The translations under genes were made by a program, and so were the position numbers. Under the pieces are notes generated by a model. The model was not told the origin of the DNA. It was given only the letters and a program-made list of their open reading frames with translations, and searched no databases. From Clostridia bacterium (GTDB lineage Bacteria > Bacillota > Clostridia > Oscillospirales > Acutalibacteraceae), in the NCBI GenBank assembly GCA_900755895.1, contig CAAEIG010000052.1:51480-115479 (forward strand): a stretch of DNA of 64,000 nucleotides, read 5' to 3'. Shown here in pieces: positions 32,852-41,624 of the stretch; position 1 is the first letter of the stretch; each line of letters starts with the position of its first letter.

Positions 32852-34864
32852 ATGAAACCAAACGTAATTTTAGCCATACTCCTGAGCTCTCTCCTGGCAT
32901 TTTCCGGATGCACTGCGGCGGATTCTCAAGAGAGCACATCCTCTGCCCCGGAAGTCACCACCACAGAAACCGTTACCCAGGACACCTCTGTACAGAACAC
33001 TGCTTCTGTGGACACGTCGGAAATGTTTACCGACAGGGATATGGAAATCGGCTATGACGAGGAAACCTGTATCCCCATCACCCTTTCCGGCGACAGCGCC
33101 ACCTGTGATTCCGATGCGGTAGTCATCTCCGATTCCACCGTTACCATCACAGAAGAGGGGACCTATCTCCTCTCTGGAACACTCAACGGCATGGTAGCGG
33201 TTCAAGCTGCCGACACCGCCAAAATTCAGCTGGTATTAGATAACGTGGAGATCACCAACGCCACAGGAGCTGCAATTTATGTGGCGGAAGCGGACAAAGT
33301 GGTGATCACAACCGCATCTGATTCAGAAAATACCCTCTCCAACGGCGGAGAATACGTGGCTATTGATGACAACAACATTGACGGGACTATCTTTTCCAAA
33401 GCCGATCTGACCTTGAACGGAGCCGGGGTGCTCACTGTCAACGCCCAGGCGGGTCATGGGGTGGTCTCCAAGGACGATCTGGTCCTCACCAGCGGGACTT
33501 ACAACATCACCGCTGCCAATCAGGGACTCTCTGGAAAGGACAGCGTTCGCATCGCCAGCGGCACTTACTCCATTGAGTCCGGGAAAGACGCCATTCACGC
33601 AGAAAACACCGAAGACTCCAGCCTTGGATTTCTCTATATCGCCAATGGCACTTTCCAGCTCACTGCGGAAGGTGATGGCATGAGTGCCAGTTCCTACCTC
33701 TTGGTGGAAGACGGCGACTTCACCATAGAAGCCGGAGGCGGCAGCGCCAACGCTGCTACCCAGAGTACCACCATGGAATTTGCTCCTGGAGGCCAAATTG
33801 AAACCACCGACACCGAGGAAACGACTCCCAGCACCAAGGGAATCAAGGCTGTCACAGCATTGACACTCCAAGGGGGAAGCTACTCCATTGATACGGCGGA
33901 TGATGGACTTCATTCCAACGGTGATGTAACCATTTCCGGCGGGGAATTCACCATCGCCTCCGGGGATGACGGTATCCACGGCGACCAGGCTGTGACTGTG
34001 TCCGACGGCACCATCCAGATCACCCAAAGCTACGAGGGCATTGAGGGGCTATCCATTGACATCACCGGAGGCACCATCAGCCTGGTTGCCAGCGACGATG
34101 GGCTCAATGCTGCCGGTGGAACAGACAGCAGCGGCTTTGGCGGCAGGGGTGGCGATATGTTTGCCGCCACCGAAGGAGCTTATATCTCCATTTCCGGCGG
34201 AACTATGCACATTGACGCTTCCGGCGATGGGATTGACTCCAACGGCTCTCTGACCGTCTCAGGCGGAGAAACTTACGTGTCCGGTCCCACCGACAGTGGA
34301 AACAGCTGTCTGGATTACGCCAGCGACGCAACCATCAGCGGAGGAATTTTCTTGGCCTCTGGATCTTCTGGCATGGCACAGAATTTTGGTGACACTTCCA
34401 CCCAGGGGGTCATGATGGTCACCGTGGATTCCGCCTCGGCAGGCAGCACGGTGTCCCTCACCGATTCCTCCGGCACAGAGTTGACATCTTGGCAGCCGGA
34501 GAAGGATTTTAACTCCGTCATCATCAGCTGTCCTGAAATCACAGAAGGATCCACCTACACGCTGACCGTCAACGGCACTTCCACAGAGATCACCATGGAC
34601 AGTCTTGTTTACGGTTCCGGAGGCGGTATGGGTGGTCTCGGCGGGGGCAAAGGAGGCTCCATGGGAGGCCCCGGAGGCACTCCCGGAGAGGCTCCCAATG
34701 GTTCCTGGGAGAGTGGTGGCGGCACAGAAACTCCTGGGGAACCTCCTGAAATGCCAGAGGGTGACACGGGCGTCCCCCAGGATTTCGGAGAACCTCCGAC
34801 TGCTCCTGACGGTACCGAGGGTGGCTCCCTCCAAATTAGCGGAAGCGACAGTCAATCCGTGTAA
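32852..34864 (+). CDS. Cthe_2159-like carbohydrate-binding beta-helix lipoprotein
   Basis: A 670-residue secreted lipoprotein: the signal peptide ends in AFSGC (Cys20), then a Ser/Thr linker to about residue 60. Residues about 65-560 consist of short parallel-beta repeats with recurring DDGLHSNG, DDGIHGDQ, DDGLNAAGG and GDGIDSNGS turns. This is the pattern of the Cthe_2159 fold, a polygalacturonate/cellulose-binding right-handed beta-helix with calcium. The last 80 residues are Gly/Pro/Glu rich (GGGMGGLGGGKGG). It follows VTC and DUF4956 by 13 bases and is the likely surface endpoint of the cluster. Confidence 0.85.
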   Translation: MKPNVILAILLSSLLAFSGCTAADSQESTSSAPEVTTTETVTQDTSVQNTASVDTSEMFTDRDMEIGYDEETCIPITLSGDSATCDSDAVVISDSTVTITEEGTYLLSGTLNGMVAVQAADTAKIQLVLDNVEITNATGAAIYVAEADKVVITTASDSENTLSNGGEYVAIDDNNIDGTIFSKADLTLNGAGVLTVNAQAGHGVVSKDDLVLTSGTYNITAANQGLSGKDSVRIASGTYSIESGKDAIHAENTEDSSLGFLYIANGTFQLTAEGDGMSASSYLLVEDGDFTIEAGGGSANAATQSTTMEFAPGGQIETTDTEETTPSTKGIKAVTALTLQGGSYSIDTADDGLHSNGDVTISGGEFTIASGDDGIHGDQAVTVSDGTIQITQSYEGIEGLSIDITGGTISLVASDDGLNAAGGTDSSGFGGRGGDMFAATEGAYISISGGTMHIDASGDGIDSNGSLTVSGGETYVSGPTDSGNSCLDYASDATISGGIFLASGSSGMAQNFGDTSTQGVMMVTVDSASAGSTVSLTDSSGTELTSWQPEKDFNSVIISCPEITEGSTYTLTVNGTSTEITMDSLVYGSGGGMGGLGGGKGGSMGGPGGTPGEAPNGSWESGGGTETPGEPPEMPEGDTGVPQDFGEPPTAPDGTEGGSLQISGSDSQSV

Positions 34865-34895
34865 CACAAATCTGGGAAAAAGGAGGAATGGTGAC

Positions 34896-35462
34896 ATGGA
34901 AGTATTTTTCTGGGGCTTTCTATGGGGTATACTTTTGGGGATCCCCTCAGGGCTATCCAGCGCCCACTTACTTCTGCGGGTACGAGAACAGGGATTCCCC
35001 GCTGCTTTCGCCACAGGACTGGGAACCTCCTGCGGAATCACCTGCTACGCCGCACTGAGTTTGCTCCTGGTTTCTTGGTTGAACGAGTACTCCCAAGCAA
35101 TCCTATTTGTGGCGGAAATCATCGTTCTGCTGGTGGCGATTCGGCGGATTCTCTGGCCCCATCGCGACTGGCTGGAAGAGGAGGTTTTTCCTACAACCTA
35201 CCACTTTTTGTCAGCCATTGTGGTAGCTGTCAGTTGCCCCGGGACTTTGGCAGCTTTGCTCCTTGGGCCTGCATCCGGGATGGTTATCGGCAACTCTTTA
35301 GGACTGCTGGCAGGAATTCTAATAGGCGCCTTGTTGTGGAACTGCTTTCTCATTCTTTTGGGTACCCTGCGTCCAAAGCTCTCCCTGTCCATGATTGATC
35401 GGGGATGTGGTATTGTGCTGGGGGCGGCAGGTACGGCTACTTTTCTGTGGGGCCTTCTATAA
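34896..35462 (+). CDS. LysE/RhtB-like multi-span membrane protein
   Basis: A 188-residue protein with AGGAGG nine bases before the ATG at 34896. Six hydrophobic helices are visible. The opening FFWGFLWGILLGIPSGLSSA and the FATGLGTSCGITCYAALSLL block resemble the first half of LysE amino-acid exporters, with the small-residue helix pairs of that fold. It is the fourth gene of the VTC cluster (31-base gap). An exporter role is inference; sequence identity to known LysE proteins appears low. Confidence 0.6.
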   Translation: MEVFFWGFLWGILLGIPSGLSSAHLLLRVREQGFPAAFATGLGTSCGITCYAALSLLLVSWLNEYSQAILFVAEIIVLLVAIRRILWPHRDWLEEEVFPTTYHFLSAIVVAVSCPGTLAALLLGPASGMVIGNSLGLLAGILIGALLWNCFLILLGTLRPKLSLSMIDRGCGIVLGAAGTATFLWGLL

Positions 35463-35515
35463 CGTGGAACCAATCACTTTTACCATTGTTTCCCGTCAAC
35501 CATTCCACTAATCTC

Positions 35516-35545
35516 TTGCCAGAACTGGGGCATCCATAGTATGAT
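35516..35545 (+). promoter_or_regulatory. Promoter of the flavodoxin gene
   Basis: TTGCCA (35516-35521), 18 bases, TATGAT (35540-35545). Confidence 0.6.
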
Positions 35546-35582
35546 GGAAATGCTACTAAAATTAGATTGAGCGGAGATTCCA

Positions 35583-36107
35583 ATGAAAAAGTTGATTGTG
35601 TACGGAAGCCACTACGGAAGCACCCAGCGTTACGCCCAGAAGTTCGCGGAACTGACTGATCTGCCAGTGGTGAGTTACAAGGAACTTCCAGATCTGACAG
35701 AGTATGATCTCATCATCCACTTTGGCGGTTTATACGCAGGAGGCGTACTGGGCTTAAAGAAAACTCTCAAGGCCATGGGAACTCACAGCAAGCTGATCAT
35801 TGTCACTGTGGGCTTGGCCGATGTAACCAGCGAGGAGACCCAGGAATCCATCCTGAAATCTCTACGAACCCAAGTACCGGAGCCTCTGCTGAAAGAGGGA
35901 GCTATCTTTCACCTGCGGGGAGCCATTGACTACAGCAAGCTGAGTTTTACCCACAAAACTATGATGACCCTTCTCTATCAAAAGGCCAAAAATCTTCCTG
36001 AGGAAAAACAGTCATCCGACACCAAGGCGTTTTTGGAAACCTTCAACTCTCACGTTGACTTTGTAGATTTTTCTTCGCTAGCCCCCATTGTGAAGGCCAT
36101 CTCCTAA
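35583..36107 (+). CDS. Flavodoxin-domain protein
   Basis: A 174-residue protein with the flavodoxin phosphate loop GSHYGSTQRYAQKFAE at the N-terminus, a FGGLYAGGVLGLKKTL loop that matches the second flavin contact, and a final strand region. It resembles the flavodoxin-fold HemG-like group but lacks an obvious protoporphyrinogen context. It probably transfers single electrons in the cytoplasm. Monocistronic, with its own promoter and a strong terminator. Confidence 0.82.
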   Translation: MKKLIVYGSHYGSTQRYAQKFAELTDLPVVSYKELPDLTEYDLIIHFGGLYAGGVLGLKKTLKAMGTHSKLIIVTVGLADVTSEETQESILKSLRTQVPEPLLKEGAIFHLRGAIDYSKLSFTHKTMMTLLYQKAKNLPEEKQSSDTKAFLETFNSHVDFVDFSSLAPIVKAIS

Positions 36108-36122
36108 AAATAACCCCACACA

Positions 36123-36156
36123 AAAAGACGTGCTGCACATGCAGCACGTCTTTTTT
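36123..36156. terminator. Bidirectional terminator between flavodoxin and GH2 genes
   Basis: AAGACGTGCTGC and GCAGCACGTCTT are perfectly paired around ACAT. TTTTTT follows on the plus strand and TTTTTG on the minus strand, which serves the convergent GH2 gene. Confidence 0.9.
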
Positions 36157-36195
36157 GCTCAACCGAAGTTCGATTCCTCTTTGAAAAAAACAATC

Positions 36196-37953
36196 TCACT
36201 GCTCAATGGCAGCCTTCTGCTGATTGATCTCCCGGATGATGCGAATGTCAAATTTCTCCTGGCGGGCGTATGTGTACAAGCCATTGACCTCTTGCTCGAT
36301 GTCATAGAGCTGGGTATAACAGAAACCACAGATCTCCGGGTTGCGGAGCATGGCCTCTGTCAGGCCGCGATACCGGTCAAAGAACTCCTGGGCTGTGGCG
36401 GGAGCCGCACCATATCCCCAACCTTCTCCCCGATCCTCCGCCCAGCGGATACCGCCGTACTCGCTGATGAAGATGGGCTGACCATCATAGGGCTGTGCAA
36501 AGAAGGGGGCTTTTCCGTGCTCGCCCCAAGGCTGTTCCTGGAAAAAGGCGTCATCCACAGGGATGGGACCTTCCTTTGCCCTAGCTGTAAAAGCATCCCA
36601 CCGAGCGGAAAAGGTCTCGGGATTCTGGTCGTAATCGTGAATGTCATAAACCTCGGAAATCACCCGGAAATTGCCGCTGGAATCAATGCAGGGACGGGTG
36701 GGATCCAGGCGCTTGGTCAGTCGGTACACGCTGCTGAGCAGCTGGTTCTTCTCCTGCTCCTCGTGATAGCCCCAGGTCTCGTTGAAGGGGCACCACCCAA
36801 TGATTGCAGGGTGATTGATGTCCCGCTCCACCGCTTCGCTCCACTGGTTGAGATAGATCTCCCCTGCCAGAGGATTGGAATGATCCAAGCCCCAGTTGGG
36901 GTATTCTCCCCACACCAGGTACCCCATCTTATCACAATGATAGAGGAAACGGGGCTCAAACACCTTTTCATGCAGCCGCGCTCCGTTAAAGCCCGCCGCC
37001 ATGGATAGCTCAATATCCTTCACCAGGTCCTCTTCCTTGGGAGCCGTGTAGATACCCTCCGGATAGAACCCCTGGTCCAACACCATGCGCAAAAACACGG
37101 ACTCGCCGTTAAGCAGGAACTTCCTGCCATCAAATCGCACCGTCCTCAGCCCAAAATAGCTTTCCACATGGTCCTGCTCAAAGTCAAAGGTCAGGCGGTA
37201 CAGTCCGCCCTTTCCCAGCTCCCACAAGTGAATCTGGGACAGCTCCACCTGGGCTGTGAAAAAACCGTCCTCCACAGTCAGGGTTTTCGCCCCCACCTGA
37301 GTGTCCTCCCAAAAGGCGGCAATGCACAGAGTTCCCTTCCCCCGCACCCTGCCAGTCACGGTAACCCAGCCGTTCTCCGGGTCGGGATAGTACTGGGCGG
37401 ACTCCACATAGGCCTTGGGAACAAACTCCAGCCAGACCGTCTGCCAGATGCCGGTGGTGCGGGTATAATCGCAGCCGGAAGAGGCATAACGGTCCGCCTG
37501 CTTGCCTTTGGGCTGAAGCCCGCTGCGCACGTCATCCTGGACCGCCACAAACAGGGTGTTTTCCCCGGGAAATACCAGGTCCGTCACCTCAAAGGCAAAA
37601 GAGGTGTACCCACCTCTATGAGTACCGGCCAGCTTGCCGTTGACATAGATTTCTGTCTCATAATCCACTGCCCCAAAATGCAGCAGCACCCTACCGGAGG
37701 CCTCTTCCTCGCTGAGGGTGAAGGTGCGGCGGTAAGCCACGCCGCTGATAAAGTCCACATAGCCAATGCCGGAAAGCTTGCTCTCCGGGCAGAAAGGCAC
37801 CAGGATCTCCCGGTCCAACCGCTGCTTTTTCCACAGTTCCCGCTGGACTGCACTGCAGCCAAAATCGAATTCAAACTCCCAAATGCCGTTGAGAGTTCTC
37901 CAGTTCTCCCGCTGCCACTGGGGATTGGGATGCTCCGGCCGTGGTATGTTCAT
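36196..37953 (-). CDS. GH2 family glycosidase (beta-glucuronidase/galactosidase type)
   Basis: A 585-residue intracellular glycosidase. The N-terminal sugar-binding domain opens MNIPRPEHPNPQWQRENW and has FGAVDYETEIYVNGKLAGTHRGGY. The TIM barrel follows, with the acid/base Glu in WCPFNETWGYHEE and the nucleophile Glu in IFISEYGGIRWAEDRGEG. The architecture is the short three-domain GH2 form found in many gut Firmicutes, whose substrates vary (glucuronides, galactosides, arabinosides). No signal peptide. It has its own promoter with a palindrome over the -35 region. Confidence 0.92.
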   Translation of the reverse strand: MNIPRPEHPNPQWQRENWRTLNGIWEFEFDFGCSAVQRELWKKQRLDREILVPFCPESKLSGIGYVDFISGVAYRRTFTLSEEEASGRVLLHFGAVDYETEIYVNGKLAGTHRGGYTSFAFEVTDLVFPGENTLFVAVQDDVRSGLQPKGKQADRYASSGCDYTRTTGIWQTVWLEFVPKAYVESAQYYPDPENGWVTVTGRVRGKGTLCIAAFWEDTQVGAKTLTVEDGFFTAQVELSQIHLWELGKGGLYRLTFDFEQDHVESYFGLRTVRFDGRKFLLNGESVFLRMVLDQGFYPEGIYTAPKEEDLVKDIELSMAAGFNGARLHEKVFEPRFLYHCDKMGYLVWGEYPNWGLDHSNPLAGEIYLNQWSEAVERDINHPAIIGWCPFNETWGYHEEQEKNQLLSSVYRLTKRLDPTRPCIDSSGNFRVISEVYDIHDYDQNPETFSARWDAFTARAKEGPIPVDDAFFQEQPWGEHGKAPFFAQPYDGQPIFISEYGGIRWAEDRGEGWGYGAAPATAQEFFDRYRGLTEAMLRNPEICGFCYTQLYDIEQEVNGLYTYARQEKFDIRIIREINQQKAAIEQ

Positions 37954-38020
37954 ATTGATCTCCTCCTTGAATCTTCCATAAAAAATGACGCAAAATCAGA
38001 GAATAAGTAGGGATACTGCG

Positions 38021-38049
38021 ATTATACTCGCATGGATGGCGTAAGTAAA
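38021..38049 (-). promoter_or_regulatory. Promoter of the GH2 gene
   Basis: On the minus strand TTTACT (38044-38049), 17 bases, TATAAT (38021-38026). Confidence 0.75.
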
Positions 38050-38056
38050 GCGCTTT
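38047..38056. promoter_or_regulatory. Palindromic operator candidate at the GH2 promoter
   Basis: AAAGCGCTTT is a perfect 10-base palindrome with a central CG pair, overlapping the -35 box. LacI/CcpA-family regulators bind sites of this shape (TGAAAAGCGCTTT fits a cre-like core only partly), so a catabolic regulator is the best guess. Confidence 0.4.
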
Positions 38057-38107
38057 TCACAACTTCTTTTGATGGGTTTTATCCGGGAGAAACCCCTTTC
38101 CATTCTC

Positions 38108-38136
38108 TTGACAAGACTGTCCATCTTCGTTACCCT
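38108..38136 (+). promoter_or_regulatory. Promoter of the two-component/ABC locus
   Basis: TTGACA (38108-38113), 17 bases, TACCCT (38131-38136); transcription would start a few bases before the AAGGAGG site at 38148. Confidence 0.6.
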
Positions 38137-38161
38137 GATTAACAGACAAGGAGGGAGCATT

Positions 38162-38830
38162 GTGAAAACCATTGCGATCATTGAGGACGATCAAACCATC
38201 GGAGCCCTACTGGAGGAAGTGCTCCTCAAAGAGGGATACCGCGTACTTCGGGCATACTCCGGCACCGAAGCTGTCTACCTGCTGTCCCATCAAAGGCCGG
38301 ATCTGGCTCTGCTGGATTTGATGCTCCCCGTCCTCTCCGGTGAGGAAGTTCTCCCCCATCTGGAGGGAATCCCCGTGATTGTGGTCAGCGCCAAAGTGGG
38401 TGTGGATGACAAAGTCCGCCTTTTGCTGGAGGGCGCGGCGGACTACATCACCAAACCTTTTGAGCTGAAAGAGCTTCTGGCGCGCATTCAGGTACAGCTG
38501 CGCAAAAGTACCGCACCATCCGGTTCCCTGTTGGAATCCGGTGATCTGCGCTTGAATATCTCTTCCCACGAGGTCACTGCGGGGCAAACCGTGGTTCACT
38601 TGACAAAGACCGAATACGCTATTTTAAAGCTGCTGATGCAGAATCCCACACAGGCGGTGGCCAAATCCATCATCCTGGACAGGATCGCCCAGGACACCCC
38701 GGACTGCACGGACAGTTCCCTCAAGCAGCATGTGAGCAATCTGCGGAAAAAGCTGCGGGAGGCCGGGGCACAAACCACCATTGAAGCGGTGTGGGGAATT
38801 GGGTTCCGCCTGGGAAAGGTGGAGGAGTAA
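38162..38830 (+). CDS. OmpR/PhoB-family response regulator
   Basis: A 222-residue regulator that starts at a GTG with AAGGAGG seven bases upstream; the frame is open further upstream without a site. The receiver domain has the acidic pocket IIEDDQ (residues 7-11), phospho-acceptor Asp52 in ALLDLMLPV and the lysine in YITKPFELKEL. The winged-helix output domain (about 128-222) ends AVWGIGFRLGK. The partner kinase is 3 kb downstream after three transporter genes. Confidence 0.93.
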   Translation: MKTIAIIEDDQTIGALLEEVLLKEGYRVLRAYSGTEAVYLLSHQRPDLALLDLMLPVLSGEEVLPHLEGIPVIVVSAKVGVDDKVRLLLEGAADYITKPFELKELLARIQVQLRKSTAPSGSLLESGDLRLNISSHEVTAGQTVVHLTKTEYAILKLLMQNPTQAVAKSIILDRIAQDTPDCTDSSLKQHVSNLRKKLREAGAQTTIEAVWGIGFRLGKVEE

Positions 38831-38923
38831 AAAAATCTTTACCCTTTCTTTACTCTTTTCTTTACCGCCTTCTTGACCCTTCCCCGGTAAGATACACTCA
38901 TATTCAAAAGGAGGTATCTGAAA

Positions 38924-39838
38924 ATGGAAACGATACTGAAGGCCCAGGGCCTTTGTAAGCACTATCACCGCTTTCAGGCGCTGAACGGTCTGGACATGGA
39001 AGTCCCACAGGGATCCATCTACGGTCTGGTGGGCAAAAACGGCGCCGGCAAAACCACGCTTATCCGGCTGATCTGCGGCTTACAGGAACCCTCTTCCGGC
39101 AGCTATTCCCTCTACGGTACGGACTGCAAAAGCAGAGAAATCTACCGGATTCGGCGGCGGATGGGCGCCGTGGTGGAGACTCCGTCCCTCTACCCGGACA
39201 TGACTGCCGAGCAAAACTTAAAGGTTCAATACCGGGTGTTGGGACTGCCAGACGACTCGGGCATTTCCGACCTGCTGGAGCTGGTGGGTCTGGCCCACAC
39301 CGGGAAGAAAAAAGCCGGACACTTCTCCCTTGGTATGAAGCAACGACTGGGCATTGCCATCGCCCTGTGCGGGGACCCGGATTTTCTGGTGTTGGATGAA
39401 CCGGTCAACGGCCTGGATCCCCAAGGTATCATTGAGATGAGGGAGCTGATCTTGAAGCTCAACCGGGAACGTCAAATCACCGTGCTGATCTCCTCCCATA
39501 TTCTAGACGAACTCTCCCGCCTGGCCACCCACTATGGGTTCATCGACAAGGGGCGCATGGTCAAAGAAGTCAGCGCCAAAGAGCTGGAAGCCGCCTGCCG
39601 CAAGTGTATGCGGGTGACTGTGACCAGCGCTCAAATACTGTGCCGAGTACTGGACAGCCAAGGCCTGGAGTACAGCGTGGTAAATGGCACCACGGTGGAC
39701 GTCTACGGAGAGGTGAATATCACCCAGTTGGTGGAAGCGCTGAAATTCCAGGGCTGTGACCTGCTCTCTGTGAAAGAACGGGATGAGAGCCTGGAGAGTT
39801 ACTACATCAATCTGGTGGGAGGTGAGCAGAATGGGTAA
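38924..39838 (+). CDS. ABC exporter ATPase (BcrA/lantibiotic-immunity type)
   Basis: A 304-residue ATPase: Walker A GKNGAGKTT, signature FSLGMKQRLGIA, Walker B FLVLDEPVNGLDP, switch His in LISSHILDELSRL. The C-terminal 80-residue extension (VTVTSAQILCRVLDSQGLEY and onward) is typical of antibiotic/lantibiotic immunity exporters. Its stop overlaps the first permease start by eight bases. Confidence 0.93.
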   Translation: METILKAQGLCKHYHRFQALNGLDMEVPQGSIYGLVGKNGAGKTTLIRLICGLQEPSSGSYSLYGTDCKSREIYRIRRRMGAVVETPSLYPDMTAEQNLKVQYRVLGLPDDSGISDLLELVGLAHTGKKKAGHFSLGMKQRLGIAIALCGDPDFLVLDEPVNGLDPQGIIEMRELILKLNRERQITVLISSHILDELSRLATHYGFIDKGRMVKEVSAKELEAACRKCMRVTVTSAQILCRVLDSQGLEYSVVNGTTVDVYGEVNITQLVEALKFQGCDLLSVKERDESLESYYINLVGGEQNG

Positions 39839-40673
39839 CCTTCTTTCCGCCGGGATGTATCGGTTAGTGCGAAGCAAGGCATTTTATGCGGGAATGATTT
39901 TGATGGCCGTCACAGAGGTTTTCTTTTTATTCAACGCTTCCGGTTCGGCCGTTGCAGAAGGCATAGAATCCCAGAACTTTTTTGGGTTTACCGAGATGCT
40001 TCCCTTTGTGTCCGCCGCGTTCTGCGGTCTTACCCTCGGGGTAAATTATCCCAATGGCACATTTCGCAATCAATTGATCTGTGGCCATACAAAAGCACAG
40101 ATCTATCTGTCCCACATTGTGTTGTCACTCTTTGCTGGCCTATGCTTTTATGGAGCATCCGTTGCCGCTGGATTGGTTTACGGATTGGCTGATGGAAGAG
40201 TATTCACCTCAAGCACCGGAGAGCTTGTCGGATATTTTCTCTGTTCCCTGCTGACAGCTTTGGCCTCCTCTGCTCTGGCAGCCATGATCGCCACATTGTT
40301 CTCCAATTGGTCCTGGGGAATCGTGGAAAATCTGCTGCTGGCTTTTGTTCTGCTCTGCTGCGCCGGGATCCTTTCCTCCCCCATGAACCAGACAGAAACC
40401 ATGCCTCAATTTATGCCCCAGGAAGTAGGAAACGGCATTACCATTTATATCGCCGACCCTACCCTGCCGGAAGTGCCCAATCCAGACTACCCCAGAGGAA
40501 CCTATCGGGCTGTTCTTGAGTTCTTCTGGAACTTCTTGCCCTCCGGCCAAGGGATGCAGCTGGCCTCCGCACAGGTGGATTCCTTCTGGATGATGGGAAC
40601 TTTTAGCGTTCTGTTCTTTATTTGTGTCACCCTTCTGGGCCTTGCCCTCTTCCGGCGCAAGGATATCAAGTGA
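39831..40673 (+). CDS. ABC-2 permease, first of a tandem pair
   Basis: A 280-residue permease starting MGNLLSAGMYRLVRSKAFY at 39831, eight bases after GGAGGT. Six hydrophobic helices are seen, with a large outward loop around residues 180-235. It and the next gene share the MGNLLSAGxYRLxR start and overall plan, so a heterodimeric membrane part like LanE/LanG is likely. Confidence 0.88.
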   Translation: MGNLLSAGMYRLVRSKAFYAGMILMAVTEVFFLFNASGSAVAEGIESQNFFGFTEMLPFVSAAFCGLTLGVNYPNGTFRNQLICGHTKAQIYLSHIVLSLFAGLCFYGASVAAGLVYGLADGRVFTSSTGELVGYFLCSLLTALASSALAAMIATLFSNWSWGIVENLLLAFVLLCCAGILSSPMNQTETMPQFMPQEVGNGITIYIADPTLPEVPNPDYPRGTYRAVLEFFWNFLPSGQGMQLASAQVDSFWMMGTFSVLFFICVTLLGLALFRRKDIK

Positions 40674-40685
40674 GGAGGGAGCTCT

Positions 40686-41531
40686 ATGGGAAATCTTCTC
40701 TCTGCAGGACTGTACCGGCTCCTTCGGAACAAGTTGTTCTATGTGGGGCTTGGCATCATGGCACTTTTGCAGGTCTATCTTCTTGAAAACAAAAAAGATG
40801 CTGTCTTGGCCGGTGACTTGGGTCTGGAGTCCAGCTTTTTCAGCTACCCCATGGCGCTGACCATTGGAATTGCCGCTTTCTCCGGTCTCTTCTTAGGGAG
40901 CGAATACAGCAGTGGCAGTCTGCGCAACCGACTGACCGTAGGTTACCGCAAGCACACCGTGTACCTTGCCAATCTGGCCCTGAGCACGGCGGTTTCCCTC
41001 GCCTTTTCCCTGGCTGCAATGGTGGTGGGATTTTGTTATGGATACCTTCGGGTGGCCAGCTTTCATCTATCTGCGGATCAGGTGGCCTGGTACTTGATCT
41101 GTTCTTTGGGAGTGGCAGTGGCCAGCGCCTCCCTTTCCACCCTGATTTCTATGAACCTCTCTCACTGGGCAGTGGGGATCGTGGTCAGTGTGGTGCTGGC
41201 CTTTGCACTGCTTTTCGCCGCGCAATTTGTGATGGAACTGATGGCAGCTCCCAAGATGATCCCCCACACCACCCGAATTGAGGATATCAGCGGCCGGGTC
41301 TATTACCAGATCGACTGGGACAAACCGAAAATGGCCAACCCCATGTACCTGGTGGGACCTCTGCGCAGTGCGGTCTTCTTCCTGTGGGATTTTCTCCCAG
41401 CCTGTCAATGCTTCCAACTGGCCTTCCTCCAAATAACCCGGCCAGTGCTGCTGGTGGGGTATGCCGCTCTGTTCACCCTTCTGACCACCGGGGTAGGACT
41501 TGCCCTTTTCCAGCACAAGGATATCAAATGA
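40686..41531 (+). CDS. ABC-2 permease, second of a tandem pair
   Basis: A 281-residue paralogue of the preceding permease (MGNLLSAGLYRLLRNKLFY). It also has six helices and ends in the same ALFQHKDIK as its partner's ALFRRKDIK, so it arose by tandem duplication. It follows its twin by 12 bases. Confidence 0.88.
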   Translation: MGNLLSAGLYRLLRNKLFYVGLGIMALLQVYLLENKKDAVLAGDLGLESSFFSYPMALTIGIAAFSGLFLGSEYSSGSLRNRLTVGYRKHTVYLANLALSTAVSLAFSLAAMVVGFCYGYLRVASFHLSADQVAWYLICSLGVAVASASLSTLISMNLSHWAVGIVVSVVLAFALLFAAQFVMELMAAPKMIPHTTRIEDISGRVYYQIDWDKPKMANPMYLVGPLRSAVFFLWDFLPACQCFQLAFLQITRPVLLVGYAALFTLLTTGVGLALFQHKDIK

Positions 41532-41624
41532 CGGACAACTTAACAGCGGAGCGATTGTGACACTCCTGCTCCTGCTGACCTTAGGTAGCACTACAATTTC
41601 ACAGTACAGAAAGTAGGCGTTTTT

